Shown piece by piece: positions 54,872 through 63,799 of a DNA stretch of 64,000 nucleotides; within the stretch, counting starts at the first letter, position 1; each line of letters begins with the position of its first letter. This DNA comes from Oleiharenicola lentus (lineage in GTDB: Bacteria; Verrucomicrobiota; Verrucomicrobiia; Opitutales; Opitutaceae). The translations under genes were made by a program, and so were the position numbers. The notes under the pieces are model-generated. The model made no database searches. It saw only the letters and a program-made list of their open reading frames with translations, and had not been told where the DNA came from. The stretch is taken from positions 744,001 through 808,000 of the forward strand of contig NZ_SDHX01000001.1 of the NCBI RefSeq assembly GCF_004118375.1, in the 5' to 3' direction.

Positions 54872-56017
54872 ATGTCCAAGCCCGCTCCCTCCGGCCCGCC
54901 TCCCGTCCCCGCCTCCCGCGGCGGCACGGTGCTGCTGCCGGCGACCAAGTTTTTCGTGCGCCGCATCCCGCTCGTGGCCGGACAGGACGCCGCCGCCCAG
55001 GCCGAGCTGGCGCTCGAAACCATCGGGCCCTTTGCGCCCGGCCAGCTTTACCACGGGCACTGCCCCTCGGCCGACGGCACGCAGGCGCTGGTGTTCGCTG
55101 CCTACCGCAAGAATTTCACCGCCGACGACACCGCGCGCTGGAGCGACGCCGACGCCGTGCTCCCGGGTTTCGTCGTCCTGGCCCGGCAGGCCGCCCCGGC
55201 CTCGGCCGAGGTCTGGCTGCACGAGAGCTCCGGCAACGTGGCCGCGATTCTCTGGGACGGCGCGGGTCCGGTGCCCGCCGGCGTGCTGGCCCGCGACATC
55301 GGCGAGCGCGCCGCCGGTGCCGTGGCGGATGAACTGGCCAACGAGGCCCGGCAACGCCTCGGCGCGCCGACGGCGTCCGTGAAACATTTCCAGGGCGACC
55401 CCGTCGCCGCCCCGCTGGAGAAGGAGGGCCTCGCGCTCACGCTGCGCGACCGCAAGGCCGCGTTCTCTCCCGCCGAGCTGCGCGCGATGGACGTGCGCGA
55501 CAAGGCCGACCTCGCCGCCCAGACCGGCCGCCGCACGCGCGACCGGCGCCTGTGGTTCGCGTTTGCCGCCGCCGCCGCGTTGCTTGCCGCCTGCGTGCTG
55601 GGCGAAGCGGGCCTGCAGATTTCCAAGGCGGTGCTCGGCCGCCAGCGCGCGAAGCTGGAGGCCGGCGATGCCGCCGTGCAGCGCCTCCGCCAGGCCAGCG
55701 ATGTCGTCACCCGGCTCGAACAGCTCGCCGGGCAGAGCCTGCGGCCCTTCGAGATGATTGCGCTGATCAACGAGGCGCGGCCCAAGACGCTGGAATTTCT
55801 CCGCGCCTCGACGGCGAGCACCAATCCGCGGCAGCTCGAGATCGAGGCCCAGACCGGAAACGCCGCCGATCCGCAGGCCTACGAGCAGGCGCTGGCGAGC
55901 ATCGCCGCGGTCGAAAAGGTCGAGCTGCGCGACCTGCGCACGAGCGGCGGGCGCACGACTTTCCTCGTCGCCGTCACCTTCAAGCCAGGTTTCGCCGGGC
56001 AGGGGGGCGCGCGATGA
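54872..56017 (+). CDS. GspL-like inner-membrane secretion protein
   Basis: The 381-residue protein has a cytoplasmic domain (about 1-225) of the actin-like GspL/PilM type and one membrane segment at about 229-247 (LWFAFAAAAALLAACVLGE). A coiled-coil and a ferredoxin-like periplasmic domain follow, ending VELRDLRTSGGRTTFLVAVTF. This is the build of GspL, which anchors the ATPase to the pseudopilus platform. Sequence similarity is weak; the call rests on topology and on its place between gspK and the gspM-like gene. The stop overlaps the next gene by 4 bp. Confidence 0.72.
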   Translation: MSKPAPSGPPPVPASRGGTVLLPATKFFVRRIPLVAGQDAAAQAELALETIGPFAPGQLYHGHCPSADGTQALVFAAYRKNFTADDTARWSDADAVLPGFVVLARQAAPASAEVWLHESSGNVAAILWDGAGPVPAGVLARDIGERAAGAVADELANEARQRLGAPTASVKHFQGDPVAAPLEKEGLALTLRDRKAAFSPAELRAMDVRDKADLAAQTGRRTRDRRLWFAFAAAAALLAACVLGEAGLQISKAVLGRQRAKLEAGDAAVQRLRQASDVVTRLEQLAGQSLRPFEMIALINEARPKTLEFLRASTASTNPRQLEIEAQTGNAADPQAYEQALASIAAVEKVELRDLRTSGGRTTFLVAVTFKPGFAGQGGAR

Positions 56018-56544
56018 AAAAGTTTTTCAACGAACGGCTGCTCCGCGAGCGGCTGCTGATGCTGGTCTTCGTGGCCATCGGCGCCGTCTGGTGGGGTTCC
56101 GAACTCATCACCCGCGTGCGCGGCAATGTGCAGGCGTGGTCGTCGCTCCAGGCCGACGCCGAGGTGCAGCGCCTGTGGCTTTCCCAGGAAGCAACCGTCA
56201 CGCAGCGCACCGCCGAGGTGGCGAGCCGCCTCGACACCGGCAAGACGATGAACGCCGCGCAGGCCTTCGCCGAGGTCAACCGGCTCGCGCAGGGGCTGTC
56301 CGTCGAGATGGGCGCGCAGCGCACGGACCGCACCGACACCTTTTCGTTGCACAGCCTGCAGGTCACTTTCCGCCGCGTGGACATGGCCGGCCTGCTCCGT
56401 TTCTACGAAGGCGTGATGTCCCGCGCGCCCTACGTCGGCATCGACCAGTGCACGATCTCCGCCGACCGCGCCACCCCCGGCATGGTCAACGCCGTGTTCC
56501 GCGTGTATGCGGTCGAAGCGGCGAAGTCTGAAGCGGGCAAGTGA
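56014..56544 (+). CDS. GspM-like inner-membrane secretion protein
   Basis: The 176-residue protein has one N-terminal membrane segment (about 14-32, LLMLVFVAIGAVWWGSELI). A coiled-coil (about 35-75) and a small alpha/beta domain ending VNAVFRVYAVEA follow. This is the usual build of GspM, the partner of GspL. It is the last gene of the operon, with an ATGA overlap to the preceding gene. No hairpin-T terminator follows; the downstream spacer instead holds a perfect inverted repeat. Confidence 0.72.
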   Translation: MKKFFNERLLRERLLMLVFVAIGAVWWGSELITRVRGNVQAWSSLQADAEVQRLWLSQEATVTQRTAEVASRLDTGKTMNAAQAFAEVNRLAQGLSVEMGAQRTDRTDTFSLHSLQVTFRRVDMAGLLRFYEGVMSRAPYVGIDQCTISADRATPGMVNAVFRVYAVEAAKSEAGK

Positions 56545-56639
56545 GTCAAAGTTAGAGTCTAGAAGACGCTGCTTCGAGGAAGGCGCTTCTCCACTGGGGA
56601 ATCTGATTAAGCCTACCGGCAGGCTCACTGCCTTCTAGT

Positions 56640-56720
56640 CACCAATGTTCGTATTACGAACATCCGCTGGGGGCCCCAGAGTGAAACGAGGGAGCAATGT
56701 TCGTAATACGAACATTGGTG
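56640..56720. repeat. Perfect 24-bp inverted repeat with nested palindromes
   Basis: Two 24-nt arms (56640-56663 and 56697-56720) are exact reverse complements, 33 nt apart. Each contains the 19-nt palindrome ATGTTCGTA N TACGAACAT. The base composition is AT-rich compared with its surroundings. No gene is visible in the 297-bp spacer (56545-56841). It could be the ends of a tiny mobile element or a paired operator. Confidence 0.9.
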
Positions 56721-56841
56721 CGCGGGAGGTCGGGACAGATCAAGAGGGGGAAATCTTACACATCGGCAGGCGTTATGTGCCAGCGAAGGCGGTCCCGGTC
56801 GTCACTACAGTCAAACGATCAGGGGGCTAAATTTGGCATCC

Positions 56842-59800
56842 TCACGCCCGACGGCGCCAGAGCGGAATCAGGCCCAGCGCAAGCAGCAGCCAGGTCGTGG
56901 GCTCGGGGACGGCTTCGAAGTTGGCGAGGACGAGGCTGCTGGGGGAGAAGATGCTGGCGGCGCCGTAGTGGACTTCGAAGGAGCCGAAGCCGTCGGCGGT
57001 CCAGAGGCGCTGGCCGTTGGCGACGTTGGCGAAGCTGCCGGTGAGGGTGGCGCCGGAGTTCAGGAGCGTGAAGGTGTTGGCGCCGAGGATCGAGTTTTGG
57101 AAGCCGCCGGAGAAATCGAGGGCCAGCGAACCGCTGAGGACGAGGGCGCTGCTGACGGCCACGAGGCCGTAGTCGGTGCCGGCGGTCGTGCCGCCGAGGC
57201 TGAAACTGAGAACGCTGGTGGGAGCGAGCGAGAGGCCGGCGACAAAGCTCAGCGTGCCGGCGTCGGTGTGAATCTCGCCGGCGTTGCTCACGCCGACATC
57301 CTGGAAGGTGGTGAGGCCGGTGCCGGCCTTGTGGTAGGTGCCGCTGGCAGCGTTGGTGAAGGTGTAGGCGCCGCCATAGTCGTTCTTGAAGGCGCTGGCG
57401 CCGGCGCTGGTGCCGGGCGCGGTGCTGGTGCCGAGGTCGTGCCAGAGCCCCTCGTTGGTGATGCTGCCGCCGTTGCCCGAGCGGAAGCGTCCGCCGGTCC
57501 AGCTGAGCGTGCCCTGGTTGACGAGGATCCGGGTGTTGAAGTCGCGTTCGGCGGTGCCGCTGACGGTGAGCGTGGTGCCGGTGCCGAGGGTGGTGGTGCC
57601 GGCGGAGTTCCAGTCGCTTCCGTTCCAGGTCAGCGCCGAGTTGGCAAAGGTGTGCGTGCCGACCAAGGTGCCGCCCGTGTGGGTGAGATGGGAGACGGTG
57701 ACCGTGCCGTTGACCGTCAGGGTGCCGCCGGTGGCCTGGTAGAGGCCGGCGCCGGTGAGCGACGAACCGGTCGCGAGGGTGTAACTGTTGCTGAAGACCG
57801 TGTTTGCCCCGGAGGCGGTGACCATCGTGCCCACGTTCGTGCCGCCGCCGTTGAGGAAGAGATTGCCGCTTTGCACGCTGATCGCACCGTCGTTGAGAAG
57901 GGGGACGTCCTGGAAGTGGGTGTTGCCGGAGCCGGTCTTGTTGTAGGTGGCGCCGGCGGCGTTGGTGAAGGTGTAGGTGCCGCCGTAGTCGTTCTTGAAG
58001 GCAGAGGCGCCGGAGGAGGTGGCACCCAGCGAGCTGGTGCCGGTGTCATTCCACTGGCCCTGATTCACGATGCTGCCGTCGTTGCCGGAGCGGAGACGGC
58101 CGGCGGTCCAGTTGACCGTGCCCTGGTTGACGAAGTCGCGGGTGTTGAAATCGTGCTCGGCGGCCGTTGCGATGTTGAAGGTGCTGCCCGCGAGGTTGGT
58201 GGTGGTACCGGTGGTGTTGAAATCGCCGGTGTTCCAGGTCACGGTGCCGGCGAGGCTGTGGGTGCCCGCGAGGGTGGCACTATAAACCTGCAGGTGGCTG
58301 AGGTTGACCGTGCCGGTGAGGGTGATGGCGCCGCCGTAGGTCTCGATCGTGCCGGCGCCCAGCAGGCTGGAGCCGTTGGCCAGCGTGAAGCCGTTGCCAA
58401 AGGTGAGGGTTGCGCCGGCGCCGGTCGTGATGGTGCCGTTGTTGGTGCCGCCGGCCACGAGGTAGAGCATACCGGCGGTCACGTTCATCGTGCCGTCGTT
58501 GGTGAGCGCGACGTCCGTGAAGATGGTGTTGCCGGAGCCGGATTTGGTGTAGGTGGCACCGGCGGCGTTGGTGAAGGTGTAGCTGCCGCCGTAGTCGTTC
58601 TTGAAGGAACTCGCGCCAGGGCTGTTGCCCGAAAGGCCGCTGGTGCCGGTGTCGTTCCACTGGCCCTGGTTGAGGATGCTGCCGCCATTGCCGGAGCGGA
58701 GACGGCCGGCGCTCCAGTTGATGGTGCCGGCGTTGACGAGGTCGCGGGTATCGAAGTCGTGCTCGGCGGGGCCGCTGATGTTGAGGATGCTGCCCGTCGG
58801 GTTGGTGGTGGTGCCGGCGGTGTTCCAGTTGCCGGTGCTCCAGGTGACGGTGCCGTTCCACGAGTGGGTGCCGGCCAGGGTCGCGCCGTTGAGAAGGAGA
58901 TGGGAGAGGGTGACGCTGTTGTTGAGCGTGAGGGTGCCGCCGGTGGCCTGGATGGTGCCGGTGCCCGTGAGGGTGGAGCCGGTGTCGAGGGTGTAGCTAT
59001 TGACGAGACTGAGGGTGGCGCCGGAGGCGGTGGCGATGGTGCCGGTGTTGGTGCCGCCACCGCTGAGCACGAGCGTGCCGGCGTTGACGTTGACGATACC
59101 GGCGTTGTTGAATCCGACATCCTGGAAGGTCGTGGTGCCGGTGCCGGACTTGGTGTAGGTGCCGGTGGCGGAGTTGGAAAAACCGTAGGCGCCGCCGTAG
59201 TCGTTCTTGAAGGCGCTGGCGCCGGCGACGGTGCCGCCGAGCACGCTGGTGCCGGTGTCGTTCCAGAGACCGTCGTTGACGATGCTGCCGCCGTTGCCCG
59301 AGCGGAGGCGTCCGCCGGACCAGTTGACGGTGCCCTGGTTGAAGAGATCGCGTCCGTCGAAGTCGTGTTCGTTGCCGCTGGTGATCGCGAGGGTGGTGCC
59401 GGAGCCGAGGGTGGTGATGGCGATGCCGTTCCAGTTGCCGCTGTTCCAGTCGAGGGCGGAGCTCGTGAAGGTGTGGGTGCCGCCGAGCGTGCCGCCCGTG
59501 AGGCTGAGGTTGGAAACCGTGACGATGCCGCTGGCGGTGAGCGTGCCGCCGGCGAGCTGGTAGGTGCCCGCGCCCGTCAGCGCGGAACCGGTGGCGAGGG
59601 TGTAGCTGTTGGTGAACACCGTGCTCGCGCCGGAGGCGGTGACCATGGTGCCGGTGTTGGTGCCGCCGCCGTTCAGGTAGAGGATGCCGGCGGTGACATT
59701 GACGGCGCCGTCGTTGGTGAAGCCGACGTCGAAGAAGTGGGTGTGGCCTGAGCCGGACTTGTTGTAGGTGCCCGTCGCAGTGTTGGTGAAGCCGTAGGCG

Positions 59801-60138
59801 CCGCCGTAGTCGTTCTTGAAGGCCGAGGCGCCGGCGCTGGTGGCGCCGAGGGTGCTGGTGCCGGTGTCGTTCCAGATGCCCTGATTGGAAATGCTGCCGC
59901 CATTGCCGGAGCGGAGGCGACCCTCCGCCCACTCGATCGTGCCCTGGTTGGTCACCGCGACCGCATTGAAATCGTGCTCCGCGCTCGTCGTGATGAGCAT
60001 CGACTGCCCGGAAGTGAGCAGCGAGGCGGGAATCGTGCCGTTGTTCCAGGTGTAAGTGAACTGGGCCGAGAGTCGGATGGCCCCCGCCAGACCGGCGGCA
60101 ACCAACAGCAAGAGACGGGTGGAACAGGTCGGGCGCAT
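56842..60138 (-). CDS. PEP-CTERM protein with five long repeats
   Basis: The 1098-residue exported protein has a signal peptide (to about 25) and five tandem copies of a roughly 202-residue unit. Each unit is marked by (S/A)AEHDFN, RLRSGNGGSI, GxWNDTGTS and ASAFKNDYGG (spacing 606-609 bp). The unit is rich in Gly, Thr and Asn, like passenger beta-helices. The C-terminus is a PEP-CTERM sorting signal, VPEPTTWLLLALGLIPLWRR, which directs processing by an exosortase (not in the window). It is likely surface- or matrix-associated. The near-identity of copies at DNA level suggests recent duplication or gene conversion. Confidence 0.92.
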   Translation of the reverse strand: MRPTCSTRLLLLVAAGLAGAIRLSAQFTYTWNNGTIPASLLTSGQSMLITTSAEHDFNAVAVTNQGTIEWAEGRLRSGNGGSISNQGIWNDTGTSTLGATSAGASAFKNDYGGAYGFTNTATGTYNKSGSGHTHFFDVGFTNDGAVNVTAGILYLNGGGTNTGTMVTASGASTVFTNSYTLATGSALTGAGTYQLAGGTLTASGIVTVSNLSLTGGTLGGTHTFTSSALDWNSGNWNGIAITTLGSGTTLAITSGNEHDFDGRDLFNQGTVNWSGGRLRSGNGGSIVNDGLWNDTGTSVLGGTVAGASAFKNDYGGAYGFSNSATGTYTKSGTGTTTFQDVGFNNAGIVNVNAGTLVLSGGGTNTGTIATASGATLSLVNSYTLDTGSTLTGTGTIQATGGTLTLNNSVTLSHLLLNGATLAGTHSWNGTVTWSTGNWNTAGTTTNPTGSILNISGPAEHDFDTRDLVNAGTINWSAGRLRSGNGGSILNQGQWNDTGTSGLSGNSPGASSFKNDYGGSYTFTNAAGATYTKSGSGNTIFTDVALTNDGTMNVTAGMLYLVAGGTNNGTITTGAGATLTFGNGFTLANGSSLLGAGTIETYGGAITLTGTVNLSHLQVYSATLAGTHSLAGTVTWNTGDFNTTGTTTNLAGSTFNIATAAEHDFNTRDFVNQGTVNWTAGRLRSGNDGSIVNQGQWNDTGTSSLGATSSGASAFKNDYGGTYTFTNAAGATYNKTGSGNTHFQDVPLLNDGAISVQSGNLFLNGGGTNVGTMVTASGANTVFSNSYTLATGSSLTGAGLYQATGGTLTVNGTVTVSHLTHTGGTLVGTHTFANSALTWNGSDWNSAGTTTLGTGTTLTVSGTAERDFNTRILVNQGTLSWTGGRFRSGNGGSITNEGLWHDLGTSTAPGTSAGASAFKNDYGGAYTFTNAASGTYHKAGTGLTTFQDVGVSNAGEIHTDAGTLSFVAGLSLAPTSVLSFSLGGTTAGTDYGLVAVSSALVLSGSLALDFSGGFQNSILGANTFTLLNSGATLTGSFANVANGQRLWTADGFGSFEVHYGAASIFSPSSLVLANFEAVPEPTTWLLLALGLIPLWRRRA

Positions 60139-60332
60139 GGAAACGAGGTCTGTTGGTTGAATCCAACCCTGCCGATTTCGCCGCGCCCAGGCGAGCGGAT
60201 ATATTCCGAGGGACGCTGGGCCACATTTCCGTCCGCCGCCGGCCCGGGGCCTGCCCCGATACTCTCTTACACTTTACTTTTTACCGCACGGAGGACTCCG
60301 GGGAACGCACGGCGGCGGACGAAGAAGATGAC

Positions 60333-61499
60333 CTAGCTTTTGGCCGGCTTGCGGCCGAGCAGACGGCGGCAAGCGAGGGCGACGCCGGTGTAGGCGAGCA
60401 CAACGCCAGCGAGGGAGGCGAGGCCGGCGATGGCTTGAGCCCATGGGCCAAGCGCTTCGCCGGTATGGAGGAAGCGGGTCCAGGCGCGCACCTTGCGGGC
60501 GGCGGAGAGGTCGGCGTAGCCGTCGCGTTGGAGCAACGCGCCGGTGAAGGGATCAAATTGGAGCGTGGTGGCCGCCGTGCGCGGCCAAGTGCCCGGTTCG
60601 CGCACGGTGAAGATCGCGGCCGTAGGCTTGGCGGGATCGGGCCGGTGGGCGAAACGGAAGCTGACGCTCGACCATCCAGGCATTTCGCGCTCTACGGTGG
60701 CGAGCAGGACGTCACGGGAAACGGCTTTCGCGCCGACGGCCGGTGCGGGCACGGTGGCGGCCGGCGGCGGGGCGCCGCTGCTCTGCGGGCCGCTGGCGGG
60801 CAGCGGCGTGCCGGTGAGCGTGTAGGTGAGTTTCGCGGCCCAGGGGAAAGAGATCGGCATGGCCGTGAGCGTGAGGCCGATCAGCACGGGGGCGGACCAG
60901 AAGCCGAGGACGTTGTGCCAGTTCCAATCACGCGCGCGCGCCGAGGTGTTTTGCGTGAACCAGATGCCAGGACGAAGCGCACGCCACGAGAGCGTTCGCG
61001 GCCACCACAGCACGAGGCCCGAAACGGCGAGGAAGCAGAACACAATGTTGGCGATGCCGGTCACGAGCTTGCCGTTGGGGCGGGATTTCTCGCCGGAGAA
61101 TCCCAGGTAGCGGTGCCACTCGAACATCGTCTGCATGAAGCGGCCCATCGCATAGGACGCGGTCTGGCGCACCTCGCCCGTGTAGGGATTGACGTGATAG
61201 CCCTCGGTGCGGCTGACGGTGAATGCGACTGCGGTGAGCGGGTCGCGCGACACGACGATGTTGCCGGGTTTGGCGTCGGGGAAGGCCGTCCGCAGGCGGC
61301 TGGCGAGTTCTTCCACGCCCAGGCGCGGCGTGCCGGGGACGGGAGCGGCGACCTGCCGCGCGTCGCGCTCGGCCCAGGCGATCAGTTCCTTCTCGAAGGC
61401 GAGGGCCGTGCCCGTGAAGCAGAGCACGGCGATCACGAGACCGCAGATGACGCCGGCGGCGAGATGGAGCCAGAAAAGGACGGAGCGGAGCGTGGACAT
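60333..61499 (-). CDS. PepSY-domain inner-membrane protein, iron-uptake type
   Basis: The 388-residue protein has four membrane segments (about 8-35, 147-167, 195-215 and 355-378) around two PepSY-like domains. It has conserved histidines (FWLHLAAG, EWHRYLG, NWHNVLGFW and RFLHTGEALG) that could bind haem. This is the PepSY-associated family found beside siderophore receptors, thought to reduce ferric siderophores in the inner membrane. It starts 21 bp after the receptor gene, so the two form an operon, probably under the operators at 63677-63744. Confidence 0.87.
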   Translation of the reverse strand: MSTLRSVLFWLHLAAGVICGLVIAVLCFTGTALAFEKELIAWAERDARQVAAPVPGTPRLGVEELASRLRTAFPDAKPGNIVVSRDPLTAVAFTVSRTEGYHVNPYTGEVRQTASYAMGRFMQTMFEWHRYLGFSGEKSRPNGKLVTGIANIVFCFLAVSGLVLWWPRTLSWRALRPGIWFTQNTSARARDWNWHNVLGFWSAPVLIGLTLTAMPISFPWAAKLTYTLTGTPLPASGPQSSGAPPPAATVPAPAVGAKAVSRDVLLATVEREMPGWSSVSFRFAHRPDPAKPTAAIFTVREPGTWPRTAATTLQFDPFTGALLQRDGYADLSAARKVRAWTRFLHTGEALGPWAQAIAGLASLAGVVLAYTGVALACRRLLGRKPAKS

Positions 61500-61520
61500 G
61501 CGCGGACTGGCGTGGGTCGC

Positions 61521-63671
61521 TTAGAACGAGGTCGTCAGGCTCACACGGAAGGCACGGGGCGAGCCGGGCGTGATGTTGTTGTTGCTGTGAGCCGAGGCGT
61601 AGTAGTGGCGGTCGAGGATGTTCTCGACGTTGAGCTGGGCCCGGAAACGGTCGTTGAGCCGGTAAAACACCGCGGCGTCGAGGCGCACGAAGGAGGGCAG
61701 TGTGACGGTGTTGTCGGCCGAGGCGAAGATGGTGTCGCGGTAGATCGCGCCAAGGCCGAGGCCGAAGGTGCGGTTGAAGTCGTAGCGGTTCCACAGCGAG
61801 AGCGTGTGGCGCGGGAGCTGCGCGAGGCGGCGGCCGGCGACAACGGTGGCCGACTGGGTGGTCAGGATTTCGCCGTCCTGGTAGGCGTAGCCGCCGGAGA
61901 CGCTCCAGTTCTTGGTGAGGCGGCCGGTGAGGCCGAGCTCGACGCCCTCGGCGCGCTGGCCGTCCACGAGGAGGGACTTGGTGGAGTCGGCGGGGTCGGT
62001 GATGACGACGTTGGTGCGGTCGAGGCGATAGACGGCGGCGGTAAAGGCGAGGTCGGGGCGCAGGTCCCACTTCACGCCGATCTCCTTATTGTTGAACTCC
62101 TCGGGGTCGAAAGCGCGGTTGGTCGCGGTGAGCGAGGCCAGTTGCTCGCCGGCGCGGGGGACGAACGACATGGTGTAGCTGGCGTAAACGGAGACGTTGC
62201 TGGCGGGCTTGAACACGAGACCGGCGCGGGGCGAGAGCATTTCGTCGGCGCTGTCGAGGGCGGCGCCGGTGCGGTTGTTCAGGAAGTCCACCGTGAAGCG
62301 CTCGTAGCGGAGGCCGGCGATGGCCTGAAGCTGCGGGAGGAGCGTGACCTGGTCCTGCGCATACACGGCGAAAGTCTTCGCGACGCCATGGTTGTTGGCG
62401 TCGGTGGCGCTCGGGCGGAACGAGACGGGCAGGGTGGTGCGCGGGTTGGCGAGCGCGACGCTGATGGAGGTGGTGGTCGGGCTGACGGTCTCGAAGTAAC
62501 CGGTGAGGCGCACGTTGTCGGTTTCCTGGCGCGCGACCTCAAGGCCGGTGAGAAAGTGGTGCTTCACGGTGCCGGTCTCGGCGAAGAACTCGAGGTCGGT
62601 CTGGTTGAAGAAGTTTTCGCGGTCGGTAGCCTGGTTGTAGGCAGAGAGGGCAACGGTGGTGGCGGTGGCGTTCACGGCGCCGGGGAAGATGTTTTGGTAG
62701 AACTTGTCATAGACGCTGTAGCGCGTGTGGTTGCGCAGGGTGACTCCGCGGCCGAAGCGGTGTTCCAAGACGGCGAAAGTGGAATTGACCGTGGCCTCGA
62801 CGGGGCTCTGCGCCGGGTCGCCGAAAAACACCGAAGCGTCGGTGACGAGCGGGCGGCCTTGGAACGACGAGACCCCGCGGTCGGCGACGCGCTCATCGTG
62901 GAAATATTCGTAGCCGAAGCGCAGCGTCGTGGCCGGGGCGACGGACCAGGCGAAGGTCGGGTTCAGGCCGTGGCGCTTCAGCGTGAAGCCGTCGCGGTAG
63001 CTTTCGCTGTCCTCGTAGAGACCGCTGAGGCGGTAGGCGAAGGCGTTGGTGGCGGCGGAGCCGTAGTCGAGCGTGGCGCGGAAGTGGGAGTCGGAGCCGG
63101 CCTGCAGGGTGAGTTCACGGAGCTCGCGGCCGTGGGCCTGCTTGGTCACGCGGTTGAGGAGCCCGCCGGAGCCGCCGCGGCCGAAGATCATGGCGTTGGG
63201 TCCCTTCAGGACCTCGACGCGGTCCACGTTGTAGAGGTCGCGCAGGTATTGGACGTCGTCGCGCACGCCATCCACGAAGAAGTCGGCGGTTGTGCTGTTG
63301 CCGCGCATGACGGGGGTGTCGCGGTTGCCCTCGCCCTGGGCAATACCCACGCCGGGGACATAGCGGGTGACGTCGCCGATGCTGAGCATGGCTTGGTCGG
63401 TAATGAGTTCGCGCGTAATCACCGAAATGGACTGCGGCACATCCACCAGTGCGGTATCGGTCTTGGTGGCCGTGATGCTGCGCTGAATCGCGTAGCTGTC
63501 CTCGGCCTGCGAGCCGGTCACCTCAAGCTTGTCGAGATGAAGGATCTCATTGGCGGGAGGCAGGTAACTGGGTGTGTGATCGGCCAAAGCAAAGCCGGTG
63601 GCGGCGATTACAACGCCCGCGGTGGAGGCGAAGGCTTTGCGAAACAGGGCTTGAGAAGGAGCTGAGCGCAT
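61521..63671 (-). CDS. TonB-dependent siderophore receptor
   Basis: The 716-residue outer-membrane receptor matches catecholate/hydroxamate siderophore receptors. After a signal peptide come LEVTGSQAEDSYAI, the TKTDTALVDVPQSISVITREL plug start, VPGVGIAQGEGNRDTPVMRG, FFVDGVRDDVQYLRDLYNVDR and VLKGPNAMIFGRGGSGG. The barrel ends in SPRAFRVSLTTSF with a terminal Phe. It imports ferric siderophores with TonB. Start is ATG 63671; 17 upstream residues of open frame overlap operator-like repeats and were left out. Confidence 0.93.
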   Translation of the reverse strand: MRSAPSQALFRKAFASTAGVVIAATGFALADHTPSYLPPANEILHLDKLEVTGSQAEDSYAIQRSITATKTDTALVDVPQSISVITRELITDQAMLSIGDVTRYVPGVGIAQGEGNRDTPVMRGNSTTADFFVDGVRDDVQYLRDLYNVDRVEVLKGPNAMIFGRGGSGGLLNRVTKQAHGRELRELTLQAGSDSHFRATLDYGSAATNAFAYRLSGLYEDSESYRDGFTLKRHGLNPTFAWSVAPATTLRFGYEYFHDERVADRGVSSFQGRPLVTDASVFFGDPAQSPVEATVNSTFAVLEHRFGRGVTLRNHTRYSVYDKFYQNIFPGAVNATATTVALSAYNQATDRENFFNQTDLEFFAETGTVKHHFLTGLEVARQETDNVRLTGYFETVSPTTTSISVALANPRTTLPVSFRPSATDANNHGVAKTFAVYAQDQVTLLPQLQAIAGLRYERFTVDFLNNRTGAALDSADEMLSPRAGLVFKPASNVSVYASYTMSFVPRAGEQLASLTATNRAFDPEEFNNKEIGVKWDLRPDLAFTAAVYRLDRTNVVITDPADSTKSLLVDGQRAEGVELGLTGRLTKNWSVSGGYAYQDGEILTTQSATVVAGRRLAQLPRHTLSLWNRYDFNRTFGLGLGAIYRDTIFASADNTVTLPSFVRLDAAVFYRLNDRFRAQLNVENILDRHYYASAHSNNNITPGSPRAFRVSLTTSF

Positions 63672-63676
63672 GGAAG

Positions 63677-63744
63677 TGAGATTCGTTCTCGTTAAGATTG
63701 AGACACAGTCTCTAGTCAACAATGATTTTGAGAATTCGTCTCAA
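63677..63744. promoter_or_regulatory. Cluster of three TGAGA/TCTCA operator-like palindromes
   Basis: Three related sites lie just upstream of the siderophore receptor: TGAGATTCGTTCTC (63677-63690), GAGAC ACA GTCTC (63700-63712) and TTGAGA ATTCG TCTCAA (63728-63744). They are AT-rich, roughly dyad-symmetric and spaced about 22-30 nt. Their place before an iron-uptake operon suggests a Fur-family regulator, though they are not the E. coli Fur consensus. Confidence 0.65.
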
Positions 63745-63799
63745 GATTCTCTAATGACCCGGTATTGACTTGTGCAAGTAGCTGGTTTCTAAGGTATCT

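Noticed and set aside
56645-56830. Small 61-codon gene in the spacer after the gsp operon
   Set aside because: It begins inside the inverted repeat, has no ribosome binding site and no recognisable sequence.
56833-59751. 972-codon open frame on the plus strand
   Set aside because: It is antisense to the repeat protein with a PEP-CTERM signal; its own repeats simply mirror those of the real gene.
57381-59820. Regular repeats as a CRISPR array
   Set aside because: The period is 606-609 bp and keeps one reading frame throughout; these are protein repeats.
60153-63665. 1170-codon open frame on the plus strand
   Set aside because: It lies antisense to the clear PepSY and siderophore-receptor genes; its composition (long runs of Gly, Val, Ala, Glu) is typical of a high-GC shadow frame.
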